DNA from: Loktanella sp. D2R18
GTDB taxonomy: Bacteria > Pseudomonadota > Alphaproteobacteria > Rhodobacterales > Rhodobacteraceae
Assembly (NCBI RefSeq): GCF_003318235.1
Contig: NZ_QOCG01000004.1
Location: 124,001 to 188,000, forward strand
Reading direction: 5' to 3'
Length of the DNA stretch: 64,000 nt
The position numbers and the translations under genes were made by a program. This document shows, one piece after another, positions 24,774 through 33,292 of the stretch. The notes under the pieces are model-generated. The model was not told where the DNA came from, ran no database searches, and saw nothing but the letters and a program-made list of their open reading frames with translations. How positions within the stretch are numbered: the first letter of the stretch is position 1; every line of letters starts with the position of its first letter.

Positions 24774-25652
24774 TCAAGCCCCTGCCAACCAATCGTAGAC
24801 AAGGCGCGCCTTGCCAGAGGCACGCGGGTGCAGTTTAACATAAAAACCTTTGGGTGATGCGACCCCGCTGGGCAACAGCTTTACCAATTTTCCGGTTGTA
24901 ACTAATGCGTCCGACAGCCCATCCCACCCCAAAACGGCCCCCATATCGTCTTGGGCGGCCTGCAATGCGATGACGTAATTATTCACTTGGTGTGTATTTT
25001 GCAGCGGCCCATGATAGCCCAGCGCGCCGCACCATTCCTGCCAGTTGGTCCAGCGCGTGTCTGGCGCATCCAGATGGATCAACGGGATTTTCGCCATATC
25101 TGTGACGCTCTCGATCTTGTGCTTAGTGGCAAAGCCGGGGCTACCGAATGCCATGATCTGATCGTGAAAAAGCGCCCGGCATATGCCCGTTTCTTGTGTG
25201 ATATCGCCATAGTGGATGCTCAGATCGCAATCGGATTGGGTTTGATCCGTGTCGCTGACAATCTGTGCTACCGAAATATTGCCGTGCGCGCGCCAAAATT
25301 GCGCTAGCCGCGGTGTCAGCCAAAGCGAACTGACCGCCGTCGTTGCCCGGATCGTGACTGCGGCCTTGGGCGCACGGGCGCGCAGCTGGCCGATTGCATC
25401 ATCAATTCCTTCAAACCCACGCTGGATCGCAACCATCAGATAAGCCCCAGTTTCAGTCAGCTCAACACCGCGGTGGTGGCGGTCAAATAGGGGGCGCTGC
25501 AAGTCCGCCTCAAGTGATTTGACCTGATGGCTGATTGCCGCGGCGGTCACGTTCAGCTCTGCGGCTGCGTTCTTGAAACTGACATGGCGCGCAGCGGCCT
25601 CAAAGCTCACCAGCGCAGTCATTGAGGGTAGATTATAGGGGCGTTGCGACAA
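24774..25652 (-). CDS. LysR-family regulator, GcvA-like, divergent from mttB-like gene
   Basis: A 292-residue regulator with SMTALVSFEAAARHVSFKNAA and AAAISHQVKSLEADLQRPLFDR, the GcvA/AmpR-type helix-turn-helix block, and a periplasmic-binding-like sensor from about residue 95. It diverges from the methyltransferase operon. The inverted repeat GGCTTA-N7-TAAGCC at 25710 lies in the shared promoter and fits T-N11-A. It is therefore the likely activator of the amine locus, responding perhaps to the amine or a demethylated product. Confidence 0.88.
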   Translation of the reverse strand: MSQRPYNLPSMTALVSFEAAARHVSFKNAAAELNVTAAAISHQVKSLEADLQRPLFDRHHRGVELTETGAYLMVAIQRGFEGIDDAIGQLRARAPKAAVTIRATTAVSSLWLTPRLAQFWRAHGNISVAQIVSDTDQTQSDCDLSIHYGDITQETGICRALFHDQIMAFGSPGFATKHKIESVTDMAKIPLIHLDAPDTRWTNWQEWCGALGYHGPLQNTHQVNNYVIALQAAQDDMGAVLGWDGLSDALVTTGKLVKLLPSGVASPKGFYVKLHPRASGKARLVYDWLAGA

Positions 25653-25709
25653 TTTATCTATCCAGATAACCAGAATCTACACTTATATACATGCGACATA
25701 TCACAATTT

Positions 25710-25728
25710 GGCTTAATTATTCTAAGCC
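25710..25728. promoter_or_regulatory. inverted repeat, candidate LysR site of the mttB promoter
   Basis: GGCTTAATTATTCTAAGCC has 6-base arms around ATTATTC and contains TTAATTATTCTAA, which fits T-N11-A. It lies 58 bases before the LysR start (25652) and 79 bases before the methyltransferase start (25807). Confidence 0.5.
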
Positions 25729-25806
25729 AGACAAAATTTTTTTGCAATTGTCCCCGATAGTATTTGGGCAGAGCCTGCCTGTAGCCCCTCCCGAAAGGAC
25801 TTGCAG

Positions 25807-27387
25807 ATGAATATTGAGGTAAAGCCGCTCAAGGCACGCCGATCACGGCGTGGCGGTGATCGGGCACGGTCATCAGCGCCGGGGCAAAACCCACATCTTG
25901 CGGCGCCTTTCATTACGCGCAAAATCAAACCCTATGAAATTCTAGACGAAGATCAGCTTGATCAAATCGAAGCAACCGCCGACCGGATCATGTCCGAGAT
26001 CGGGATCGAGTTTCGTGATGATCCAGAGGTGGTCGATCTGTTTCGCGCGCGCGGCGTCGCTGTTGAGAATGTCACCGGCTCTGCTGGCGATCCTGCATGG
26101 CGGCTGCGGTTTGAACCTGGGCTCGCGCGTGACATCTTGCGCACCGCCCCTGAACGGTTCACGCAACATGCACGCAATCCGGAAAAATCGATTGAAATTG
26201 GCACGGATGCTTCGGTATTTTTGCCCTCTTACGGCAGCCCGTTCATCTTGGAAATGGATGGCACCCGACGCTACGCCACTCTGGACGATTTTGAAAACCT
26301 CGTGAAGCTTGCGCAGTCAACACCGTGGCTGCACCATTCAGGCGGCACCATCTGCGAACCCACGGATATTCCAGTCAACAAACGGCATTTTGATATGATC
26401 TATGCGCATATGCGCTATTCGGATCGACCGTTCTTGGGGTCAGTCACTGCCCCCGAACGCGCCGAAGATTCCATCGAGATGTGCCGCATCTTATTTGGCG
26501 CAGAGTATGTTGATCAGCACTGCGTGATTATGGGTAATTTCAACACCACATCGCCACTGGTCATTGATGGGATCACAAGCAAAGGGATTCGCGCCTATGC
26601 GCGCGCCGGGCAAGGGTCGATCCACTTGCCGTTTTTGCTGGGTGGCGCAGTCGCGCCATTGACCATGGCCGGACAGGTTGCCCAAAATTTGGCTGAAACA
26701 TTGGTCAGCGCTGCGATTACACAGCTTGAACGACCCGGTGCGCCCGCGGTGATCGCAAGTTTTATGAATTCGCTTGCCATGCGGTCGGGATCACCGACGT
26801 TTGGCACGCCTGAGCCAGCCGCGGCCAGCCTGATTATGGGACAATTTGCGCGCCGCTATAAATTGCCTTTGCGCTGCGCGGGGAATTTCACCACCTCTAA
26901 ACTGCCTGACGGGCAAGCCATGCAACAAAGCATGATGTCCGCCCTGTCAGCCGTCCAGTCCGGCGCAAATTTCATCATGCATATGGCCGGATACCTTGAT
27001 GGGCTTTTATCCATGTCCTACGAAAAAATGATGATGGACATTGACGTTTGCGCAGCGCTTCATGCTTACTTGCGTGGGGTTGATGTGAACGAAGACACGC
27101 TTGCCTTTGACGCGTTGGCCGAAGGCGGGCCGGGCCAACATATGTTCGGCTGCCAACATACATTACGCCACTATGAAACCGCATATTGGGATAGCGCGCT
27201 GGATGATAATACACCTTGGGAAACTTGGGATGAAAACGGGCGGGTTGACATGGCCACACGGGCAAACCAACGCTGGAAAGCGCAACTGGCACAATATGAG
27301 CCACCTCCGCTTGATACGGATAAGGACGCGGCGTTGAAAGCATTTATTGCGCGCAAAAAAGAAGCAATGCCAGATATGTGGCACTAG
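25807..27387 (+). CDS. trimethylamine methyltransferase (MttB) family protein, non-pyrrolysine
   Basis: The 526-residue TIM-barrel protein belongs to COG5598. Landmarks are IKPYEILDEDQLDQIEATADRI near the start, IGIEFRDDPE, GGTICEPTDIPVN, GNFNTTSPLVIDG, LLGGAVAPLTMAGQVAQNLAE and AGYLDGLLSMSYEKMMMD. Pyrrolysine MttB enzymes read through an amber codon; none occurs here, so this belongs to the larger group that demethylates glycine betaine, carnitine, proline betaine and similar quaternary amines. AAAGGA is 7 bases before the ATG at 25807. No corrinoid protein or reactivase gene is near, which is odd. It is cotranscribed with a TMADH-like flavoprotein. Confidence 0.88.
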   Translation: MNIEVKPLKARRSRRGGDRARSSAPGQNPHLAAPFITRKIKPYEILDEDQLDQIEATADRIMSEIGIEFRDDPEVVDLFRARGVAVENVTGSAGDPAWRLRFEPGLARDILRTAPERFTQHARNPEKSIEIGTDASVFLPSYGSPFILEMDGTRRYATLDDFENLVKLAQSTPWLHHSGGTICEPTDIPVNKRHFDMIYAHMRYSDRPFLGSVTAPERAEDSIEMCRILFGAEYVDQHCVIMGNFNTTSPLVIDGITSKGIRAYARAGQGSIHLPFLLGGAVAPLTMAGQVAQNLAETLVSAAITQLERPGAPAVIASFMNSLAMRSGSPTFGTPEPAAASLIMGQFARRYKLPLRCAGNFTTSKLPDGQAMQQSMMSALSAVQSGANFIMHMAGYLDGLLSMSYEKMMMDIDVCAALHAYLRGVDVNEDTLAFDALAEGGPGQHMFGCQHTLRHYETAYWDSALDDNTPWETWDENGRVDMATRANQRWKAQLAQYEPPPLDTDKDAALKAFIARKKEAMPDMWH

Positions 27388-27413
27388 CGCGAGGGCGCAC
27401 GAAAGGAAAACCC

Positions 27414-29459
27414 ATGTCGAACGATCCGCTGTTGCAGCCCTATCAGCTCAAACATCTCACGCTCAAGAACCGGATCATGACGACCAGCCATGAACCCGCC
27501 TATCCCGAAGATGGGATGCCAAAGGATCGCTATGCCGCCTATCATGCCGAACGGGCCAAGGCAGGTGTTGCATTGACGATGACCGCAGGATCAGCGGCAG
27601 TGTCCAAGGATAGCCCGCCTGTTTTCAACAATATCTTGGCGTACCGCGATGATGTGGTACCATGGATCCAGCGGCTGACGGACGCCTGCCACGAACATGG
27701 TACGGCGGTCATGATCCAGCTCACCCATCTTGGGCGACGGACGAATTGGAACAAAGGCGATTGGCTGCCCTCTGTCAGCTCATCCAAACACCGCGAACCC
27801 GCCCATCGGGCCTTTCCTAAATTGGTCGAAGATTGGGATATAGAACGCATTATCAACGATTTCGCAGATGCCGCCGAACGCATGAAAGCAGGCGGCATGG
27901 ATGGGATTGAATTGCAGGTCTACGGGCATTTGCTGGATCAGTTCTGGTCGCCCCTGACCAATGATCTGAGCGGCCCCTACGGCGCCGATAGTTTACAAAC
28001 TCGTCTGCAATTCCCGCTTGATGTCCTCGGCGCAATTCGCAAACGCGTCGGCGAAGATTTCATCGTTGGGTTTCGGTACACCTCCGATGAGGCCCAAAAG
28101 GGTGGCATCACCGAAGACGAAGGGATCGAAATATCTAAAACGCTGGCCGAGACCGGGCAGCTTGATTTTCTTAATCTGATCCGTGGCCGTATCCATACGG
28201 ACCCTGCAATGACCGATGTGATCCCGGTCCAAGGCATGCCCAGCGCACCGCATCTTGATTTTGCGGGCCGCGTCAAAGCGGCCACAGGTATGCCAACTTT
28301 CCATGCCGCGCGTATTCCTGACGTCGCGACTGCGCGCCACGCTATATCTGCGGGGCTTTTGGATATGGTCGGCATGACCCGCGCACATATGGCTGATCCG
28401 CACGTTGTACAAAAGATCATCGAAAATCGCGAAGACGACATCCGCCCTTGTGTTGGAGCAACGTATTGTCTGGATCGCATTTATCAAGCGGGTGATGCGC
28501 TGTGCATTCATAACGCGGCAACGGGACGTGAATTGACGATGCCGCATGTCGTCCCCCCTGCCCCAAAGGCGAAAAACGTCGTGATCGTTGGCGCAGGCCC
28601 AGCCGGGCTTGAAGCGGCACGGGTCGCCGCAGAACGCGGGCACCGTGTGACAGTATTCGAAGCACAGCCAGAACCCGGCGGTCAAATCCGGCTGGCCACA
28701 CAATCGGCCCGACGACGTGACATGATCGGCATCATTGATTGGCGTATGGCGCAATGCGCTGCGCGCGACGTGACATTTCATTTTAACACATGGGCCGAGG
28801 CAGATGATGTCACCACATTAAACCCCGATGTGGTGATCATCGCCACCGGCGGGTTGCCCAACACCGAACTGTTTGAAAGCGGCGTTGAACAAGGGCGCGC
28901 CGTGACCAGCTGGGATATCATCGCAGGCGATGTGAAGCCCGGACAAAACGTGCTGATCTACGACGAAAGCGGTGATCATCCGGGGCTGCAAGCCGCCGAA
29001 GTCGCTGCCAATGCTGGTGCCACTGTTGAGGTGATGACCCCTGATCGTGTCTTTGCACCGGATATTATGGCCATGAATTTGGTTCCATACATGCGGGCAT
29101 TGCAAGATAAGGATGTCACGTTCACTGTCACCCGCAGGCTGCTAGATATCGCCCCAGTGGGCAATCTGTTGAAGGCAACGATAGGCACGGATTACAGCGA
29201 TTTCACCGCTGAGAAGACCTATGATCAAGTGGTGATCAACTACGGCACATTGCCGATGGATGATCTCTACTTCGACCTGCGCCCGGCCTCATCGAACCTT
29301 GGTGAAGTGGATTACGAAGACCTCATCGCGGGCCGCCCGCAGGTACAAAATCGCAATCCAGATGGGGCGTTCCAATTGTTCCGCATCGGCGACGCGGTGT
29401 CAGCGCGCAACACACATGCAGCCATTTATGACGCTTTGCGCTTGGTCAAGGACATCTAG
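27414..29459 (+). CDS. TMADH/2,4-dienoyl-CoA reductase-like FMN/FeS/FAD oxidoreductase
   Basis: The 681-residue protein has an old-yellow-enzyme FMN barrel at 1-340 (LLQPYQLKHLTLKNRIMTTS, IQLTHLGRR, GGMDGIELQVYGHLLDQF), a short FeS region near 350, and a nucleotide-binding part from about 385 (NVVIVGAGPAGLEAARVAAERGH). It resembles trimethylamine dehydrogenase, dimethylglycine (DgcA-type) and N-methylproline demethylases. The FeS region CVGATYC...LC has Cys at relative positions 0, 6 and 18 and Ala where a fourth ligand is expected. AAAGGAAA precedes the ATG at 27414. It probably removes N-methyl groups in series with the methyltransferase, giving formaldehyde. Confidence 0.87.
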   Translation: MSNDPLLQPYQLKHLTLKNRIMTTSHEPAYPEDGMPKDRYAAYHAERAKAGVALTMTAGSAAVSKDSPPVFNNILAYRDDVVPWIQRLTDACHEHGTAVMIQLTHLGRRTNWNKGDWLPSVSSSKHREPAHRAFPKLVEDWDIERIINDFADAAERMKAGGMDGIELQVYGHLLDQFWSPLTNDLSGPYGADSLQTRLQFPLDVLGAIRKRVGEDFIVGFRYTSDEAQKGGITEDEGIEISKTLAETGQLDFLNLIRGRIHTDPAMTDVIPVQGMPSAPHLDFAGRVKAATGMPTFHAARIPDVATARHAISAGLLDMVGMTRAHMADPHVVQKIIENREDDIRPCVGATYCLDRIYQAGDALCIHNAATGRELTMPHVVPPAPKAKNVVIVGAGPAGLEAARVAAERGHRVTVFEAQPEPGGQIRLATQSARRRDMIGIIDWRMAQCAARDVTFHFNTWAEADDVTTLNPDVVIIATGGLPNTELFESGVEQGRAVTSWDIIAGDVKPGQNVLIYDESGDHPGLQAAEVAANAGATVEVMTPDRVFAPDIMAMNLVPYMRALQDKDVTFTVTRRLLDIAPVGNLLKATIGTDYSDFTAEKTYDQVVINYGTLPMDDLYFDLRPASSNLGEVDYEDLIAGRPQVQNRNPDGAFQLFRIGDAVSARNTHAAIYDALRLVKDI

Positions 29460-29513
29460 TTGGGGTTTTGAGCGCATGACGCCCCTTCTAACGATTTAAA
29501 CTAATATATTGCA

Positions 29514-29529
29514 ATAATATCGATATTAT
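29514..29529. promoter_or_regulatory. perfect 16-bp palindrome before the TRAP operon
   Basis: ATAATATCGATATTAT reads identically on both strands, 180 bases before the dctP start. It is a candidate operator for an unidentified dimeric regulator. Confidence 0.4.
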
Positions 29530-29533
29530 GCCA

Positions 29534-29571
29534 GCTTCACTATCCAGAGACGGGGGGAGCCGCAGTGAAGC
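29534..29571 (+). terminator. weak stem-loop after the oxidoreductase gene
   Basis: Arms GCTTCACT and AGTGAAGC flank a 22-base loop rich in G, 75 bases after the oxidoreductase stop. There is no T tract, so termination is uncertain. It lies between two palindromes in the 249-base gap. Confidence 0.35.
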
Positions 29572-29586
29572 ACAATAATATGGTTA

Positions 29587-29602
29587 CCGATCATATGATC
29601 GG
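29587..29602. promoter_or_regulatory. second perfect 16-bp palindrome before the TRAP operon
   Basis: CCGATCATATGATCGG is a perfect palindrome, 107 bases before the dctP start, and is GC-richer than its neighbour at 29514. It is a candidate operator, possibly for a different regulator from the first. Confidence 0.4.
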
Positions 29603-29708
29603 CCAGATGACACGCACCCTCCCAACTTACGACCCGGCGCATAAAAGCAACCGCGCCGCGTGATCGCATACCGCGAGACAAACCGCCGTAACCATCTGGG
29701 AGGATGAC

Positions 29709-30737
29709 ATGAAACATACTTTACGCGTAGCCCTGACGGGTCTTTTGCTGGGTTCAACAGCCGTATCAGCGCAAACGGTTGAAGGCCCCGAAGTCAATTG
29801 GAGCTTTTCAATGTGGGGCAACCCACGTGCGCTATCCGCAGGGATGGAGGCCATCGCAGAGGAAGTGGCCACGCAAACGGGCGGCAACTTTAACATCGAA
29901 ATATTCTACGGCGGGCAATTGTCTGGCGCTCGCGAGAACCTTGATGGGCTCCAGCTGAACGCATTTGAAGGCGCCGCAATCTGCAATTTCTACCACCCCG
30001 GCAAAAACCCGGCTTGGATGGTGTTTTCGCTACCGTTCTTGCCACTTGGTGACCCGGCTGTAGACCAATATGTACGCGCCAAATTGTTTGAACATCCTGC
30101 CATCGTCGCAGACATGGAAGCATGGAATGCGATGCCGTATATGTCCGGGCTGCTGCCACAGTACGAGATCCTTGGCAAAGGTGATGCACCAACCGAGCTG
30201 AGCGGCTGGGAAGGCTTGCGGGTACGCGCGGGCGGCGGGCTTGGCAGCGCGATGGAAGCGCTTGGCGCGACCAAGCAGACCCTGCCTGCAGGTGAAACAT
30301 CAACCGCATTCCAACGTGGCGCGCTTGATGCTGCCGCGTTCCCCTACACATATGCGCACGTCAGCTTTGGCATCGCAGAAGAAGCCGATTGGTACACCTC
30401 CAACCTTGCCCCCGGCACATCAGAATGCGGATGGGTCTTTAACAAGACAGCCTATGACGCGCTCCCCGAACAGTATCAGACCCTGTTGATGGATCTGCGC
30501 GGCATGGGCATGGAGGTCGAACAAGCGGCCTACGCGGCCCAAGACGAAATCAACCTGCCTATCTTCCAAGATACGATGCAGGAAATCGTCTATTCCGACG
30601 CCCAAATCGCTGAATTCCGCGAAGTTGCAGGGCAGCCCGTCTGGGACGCGTGGATCGCAGACAATAGCGAAAAATTCGATGCCCAAGGCCTGTTTGACGC
30701 CGTTTGGACCTACGCTGAAGAAGCACAAAACCAATAG
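29709..30737 (+). CDS. dctP: TRAP transporter substrate-binding protein DctP (amine locus)
   Basis: A 342-residue secreted protein: signal peptide to about AVSAQTVEGPEV, then the DctP fold (SAGMEAIAEEVATQTGGNFNIEIFYGGQL, WEGLRVRAGGGLGSAMEALGA, QRGALDAAAFPYTYAHVS). GGGAGGA precedes the ATG. The usual binding Arg sits in LRVRAGG. Its neighbours handle N-methylated amines or their breakdown, so a betaine or amino-acid-like ligand is possible, although TRAP proteins mostly bind carboxylates. A stem-loop follows the gene before dctQ. Confidence 0.92.
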   Translation: MKHTLRVALTGLLLGSTAVSAQTVEGPEVNWSFSMWGNPRALSAGMEAIAEEVATQTGGNFNIEIFYGGQLSGARENLDGLQLNAFEGAAICNFYHPGKNPAWMVFSLPFLPLGDPAVDQYVRAKLFEHPAIVADMEAWNAMPYMSGLLPQYEILGKGDAPTELSGWEGLRVRAGGGLGSAMEALGATKQTLPAGETSTAFQRGALDAAAFPYTYAHVSFGIAEEADWYTSNLAPGTSECGWVFNKTAYDALPEQYQTLLMDLRGMGMEVEQAAYAAQDEINLPIFQDTMQEIVYSDAQIAEFREVAGQPVWDAWIADNSEKFDAQGLFDAVWTYAEEAQNQ

Positions 30738-30746
30738 GTTTTCCTC

Positions 30747-30772
30747 GGTCGGCCCCATGATCGCGGCCGACC
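30747..30772 (+). terminator. stem-loop between dctP and dctQ (amine locus)
   Basis: The 8-bp arms GGTCGGCC and GGCCGACC flank a 10-base loop, 9 bases after the dctP stop. No T run follows. It probably protects the dctP message or reduces transcription into dctQM. Confidence 0.6.
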
Positions 30773-30800
30773 GTCACCCATGATCAAATAGAGACAACAC

Positions 30801-31436
30801 ATGCCAGACGAAACATCGGCAGACCGCAGTCTGCTTGCCCGGCTCGACCGCGGGTTCATCCCCATCGAGGATTTAGCCAATTTATTAGCAGCTTTTGCAA
30901 TTATGGCGCTGATGATCTTAGGCGTGCTGCAAATTGTTCTGCGCACCGTCTTTAATACCCCTATCGGCGGCTATATCGATCTGGTCGAACTTTCGATGGC
31001 CAGCATGGCATTCCTTGGCGCCGCGTATACCCAACGGATCGGGAGCCATGTGCGTATGGAGTTGCTCGTCGGAGCCGTGCGTGGTCGTGCGCTTTGGCTT
31101 GTCGAAGCATTTGGCGCGGCTGTCGCGCTATTTATCATCGGCGTGTTGATTTATTATAGCTACGGGCATTTCATGCGCGCTTACACATTGGGCGACACGA
31201 CTATCGACGCCGAGTATGTGACATGGCCATCCAAACTTTTGGTTCCAATTGCATTCTCTATCTGGTGGGTGCGGCTTGCGCTGCAATTCATCGGTGCGGT
31301 GCGGCTTGCCATCTACCCGCATGCGACACCAATTGCCGTTGTCATCACCAAAGATGCGGCCGAGCAGGCCCAAGACGAAATTCACGAAGTTATGGGCGAT
31401 GATGTCGACTTCTCTAATCCTGAGGATAAATCATGA
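30801..31436 (+). CDS. dctQ: TRAP transporter small permease DctQ (amine locus)
   Basis: A 211-residue membrane protein with four hydrophobic helices: NLLAAFAIMALMILGVLQIVLRTVF, VELSMASMAFLGAAYTQRIGSHVRME, a third near residue 105 and SKLLVPIAFSIWWVRLALQFIG. The pattern AAYTQRIGSHVRMEL is the DctQ family block. It is longer than usual (typically 160-190), with a charged C-terminal tail. Its stop overlaps the dctM start by 4 bases. It connects the binding protein to the DctM channel. Confidence 0.9.
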   Translation: MPDETSADRSLLARLDRGFIPIEDLANLLAAFAIMALMILGVLQIVLRTVFNTPIGGYIDLVELSMASMAFLGAAYTQRIGSHVRMELLVGAVRGRALWLVEAFGAAVALFIIGVLIYYSYGHFMRAYTLGDTTIDAEYVTWPSKLLVPIAFSIWWVRLALQFIGAVRLAIYPHATPIAVVITKDAAEQAQDEIHEVMGDDVDFSNPEDKS

Positions 31437-32788
31437 TTATTGGTATCGGCATGTCCGACCCGTTCTTGGTCGGCGTTATCACCTTGTGCCTTTTGCTCGG
31501 GCTTATCTTGATGGGCGTGCGCGTGGTCTTTGCCGCCGCTGTTGTTGGGTTGCTTGGCCTTGTTGAATTGCGCGGTTGGGGCCCTGCGGCTGGAATTGTC
31601 GGCACCATACCACATGCAAAATCATCGACATACGCGTTGTCTGTTTTGCCAATGTTCATCTTTATCGGGTTCTTGGCATTTCACGCAGGCATGACCCAAC
31701 AACTGTTTGACGCAGCGCGCAAATGGCTGGGCTGGTTGCCCGGTGGTTTGGCGATTGCGACAGTATTTGCCACCGCGGGGTTTGCCGCCGTATCAGGTGC
31801 GTCCACCGCGACCGCAGCGGTGTTTAGCCGGGTCGCGATCCCTGAGATGCTCAAATACGGGTATAACAGACGCATGGCGGCGGGTGTTGTAGCTTCGGCT
31901 GGCACGCTCGCTACGTTGATCCCACCTTCTGCGATCCTTGTGATCTATGCGATTATTGTTGAGCAATCCGTCGGCAAACTGTTGCTAGCGGGCTTCCTGC
32001 CCGGCATTTTTTCGGCCATCGTTTATGCGGGCATCATTATCGTTTGGGCGATGCTCAAACCCGAAGCCGCGCCATCCGTGACCGGTTTCACATGGGGCGA
32101 CCGGATGCGCACCCTGCCCGGCATTTCACCGATTATCATTGTTGTCGTGATCATCATGACCTCGATCTACAGTGGCTGGGCAACCCCAACCGAAGCTGGC
32201 GCGCTTGGTGCGTTTGTGGTCTTTGTTTTGGCATTGGTTCGGGGCACGCCACTCAGCTCGATCAAAGCGTCTTTGATGGAATCGGCCAAACTGACCGTGA
32301 TGATCTTCTCGTTGATTTGGGGCGTTTTGATCTTTGTGCGGTTCCTTGGGTTTTCGGGTATTCCCGGCGCATTCACAGAATGGGTTGTGAACCTGCCCTA
32401 TAGTCCGATGACGATCATGATCTGCATCTTGTTGGCCTACGCGGTTTTGGGCATGTTCATGGATGCAATCGGAATGCTTCTACTCACATTGCCAGTGGTA
32501 TACCCAGCTGTAATCGCGCTTGGGTTTGATCCAATTTGGTTTGGTATTATCGCCGTCAAAATGGCCGAGATTTGCCTGATCACGCCTCCCATTGGATTGA
32601 ACTGCTTTGTCGTCAACGGCGTCCGTCCTGACATTCCACTTGGCGAAGTGTTCCGCGGCGTTGCATTGTTCTTTATAGCCGATGTTATCACCATTGCGGC
32701 GCTCTTGATGTTTCCAGAAATTGTCACTTGGCTTCCGAACTTTGACTTTGCCGCATGGTGGTCAGGGTTGGGGGCAGCAGCTAACTAA
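31433..32788 (+). CDS. dctM: TRAP transporter large permease DctM (amine locus)
   Basis: The 451-residue integral membrane protein has about 12 helices and DctM landmarks: FIFIGFLAFHAGMTQQLFDAARKWLGWLPGGLAIATV around residues 65-100, the SGASTATAAVFSRVAIPEM segment, TLATLIPPSAILVIYAIIVEQSVGKLL, and the C-terminal LITPPIGLNCFVVNGV. It forms the sodium-coupled channel with DctQ. The start overlaps dctQ by 4 bases. A GlcG/HbpS gene follows after 9 bases in the same operon. Confidence 0.93.
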   Translation: MIIGIGMSDPFLVGVITLCLLLGLILMGVRVVFAAAVVGLLGLVELRGWGPAAGIVGTIPHAKSSTYALSVLPMFIFIGFLAFHAGMTQQLFDAARKWLGWLPGGLAIATVFATAGFAAVSGASTATAAVFSRVAIPEMLKYGYNRRMAAGVVASAGTLATLIPPSAILVIYAIIVEQSVGKLLLAGFLPGIFSAIVYAGIIIVWAMLKPEAAPSVTGFTWGDRMRTLPGISPIIIVVVIIMTSIYSGWATPTEAGALGAFVVFVLALVRGTPLSSIKASLMESAKLTVMIFSLIWGVLIFVRFLGFSGIPGAFTEWVVNLPYSPMTIMICILLAYAVLGMFMDAIGMLLLTLPVVYPAVIALGFDPIWFGIIAVKMAEICLITPPIGLNCFVVNGVRPDIPLGEVFRGVALFFIADVITIAALLMFPEIVTWLPNFDFAAWWSGLGAAAN

Positions 32789-32797
32789 GGACAGAAA

Positions 32798-33292
32798 ATG
32801 CGCTTACACACCAGCCTGCCGCTTACAAAAGCCAACACAATCATTACCGAGGCGCTGCGCCTCGGGCGCGCGGCCAACCTGTTGCCACTCACCGTTGTCG
32901 TGCTTGACGCAGGCGGCAAGATGGTCGCGATGCAATGCGAGGACGGATCAGGTGTGATCCGGTTCGATGTGGCCTTTGGCAAAGCCTACGGCGCACTTGG
33001 CATGGGGATTTCAAGCCGTCTTATTCGGGACCGGCTGAGCGAACGACCAACGTTTCAATCTGCCCTCGCCACCGCATCTGACGGGCGGCTTATTCCGGTA
33101 CCAGGTGGCGTTTTGATCGAAGACGCAGGCGTGACCATCGGCGCGGTCGGCATCAGCGGCGATACATCCGACAAGGATGAATACTGCGCGATTGAGGCGA
33201 TCAAAGCCACAGGTTACATGTCGGAACCCAGCGACCCCAATCCAGATTGGCGCACGTCATCCCTGTCGGATCATTATCCGGCGTCGACCTAA
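32798..33292 (+). CDS. GlcG/HbpS family heme-binding-like protein
   Basis: This 164-residue protein has the GlcG/HbpS (DUF336) pattern: LPLTKANTIITEALRLGR, LTVVVLDAGGKMVAMQCEDGSG, DVAFGKAYGALGMG and GGVLIEDAGVTIGAVGISGDTSDKDE. Members bind heme or cobalamin-like cofactors, or occur in catabolic operons without known role (GlcG in glycolate operons). It is the last gene of the TRAP operon. In a locus with a corrinoid-family methyltransferase, a cofactor-binding role is attractive but unproven. Its stop overlaps the stop of the convergent cupin gene by 4 bases. Confidence 0.85.
   Translation: MRLHTSLPLTKANTIITEALRLGRAANLLPLTVVVLDAGGKMVAMQCEDGSGVIRFDVAFGKAYGALGMGISSRLIRDRLSERPTFQSALATASDGRLIPVPGGVLIEDAGVTIGAVGISGDTSDKDEYCAIEAIKATGYMSEPSDPNPDWRTSSLSDHYPAST

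Noticed and set aside
25807-27387. Pyrrolysine-containing MttB
   Set aside because: There is no in-frame amber codon in the whole gene, so the enzyme is of the non-pyrrolysine type.
27993-28781. Long open frame antisense to the TMADH-like gene
   Set aside because: The sense frame has full family motifs; the antisense frame has none and is typical of GC-rich coding DNA.
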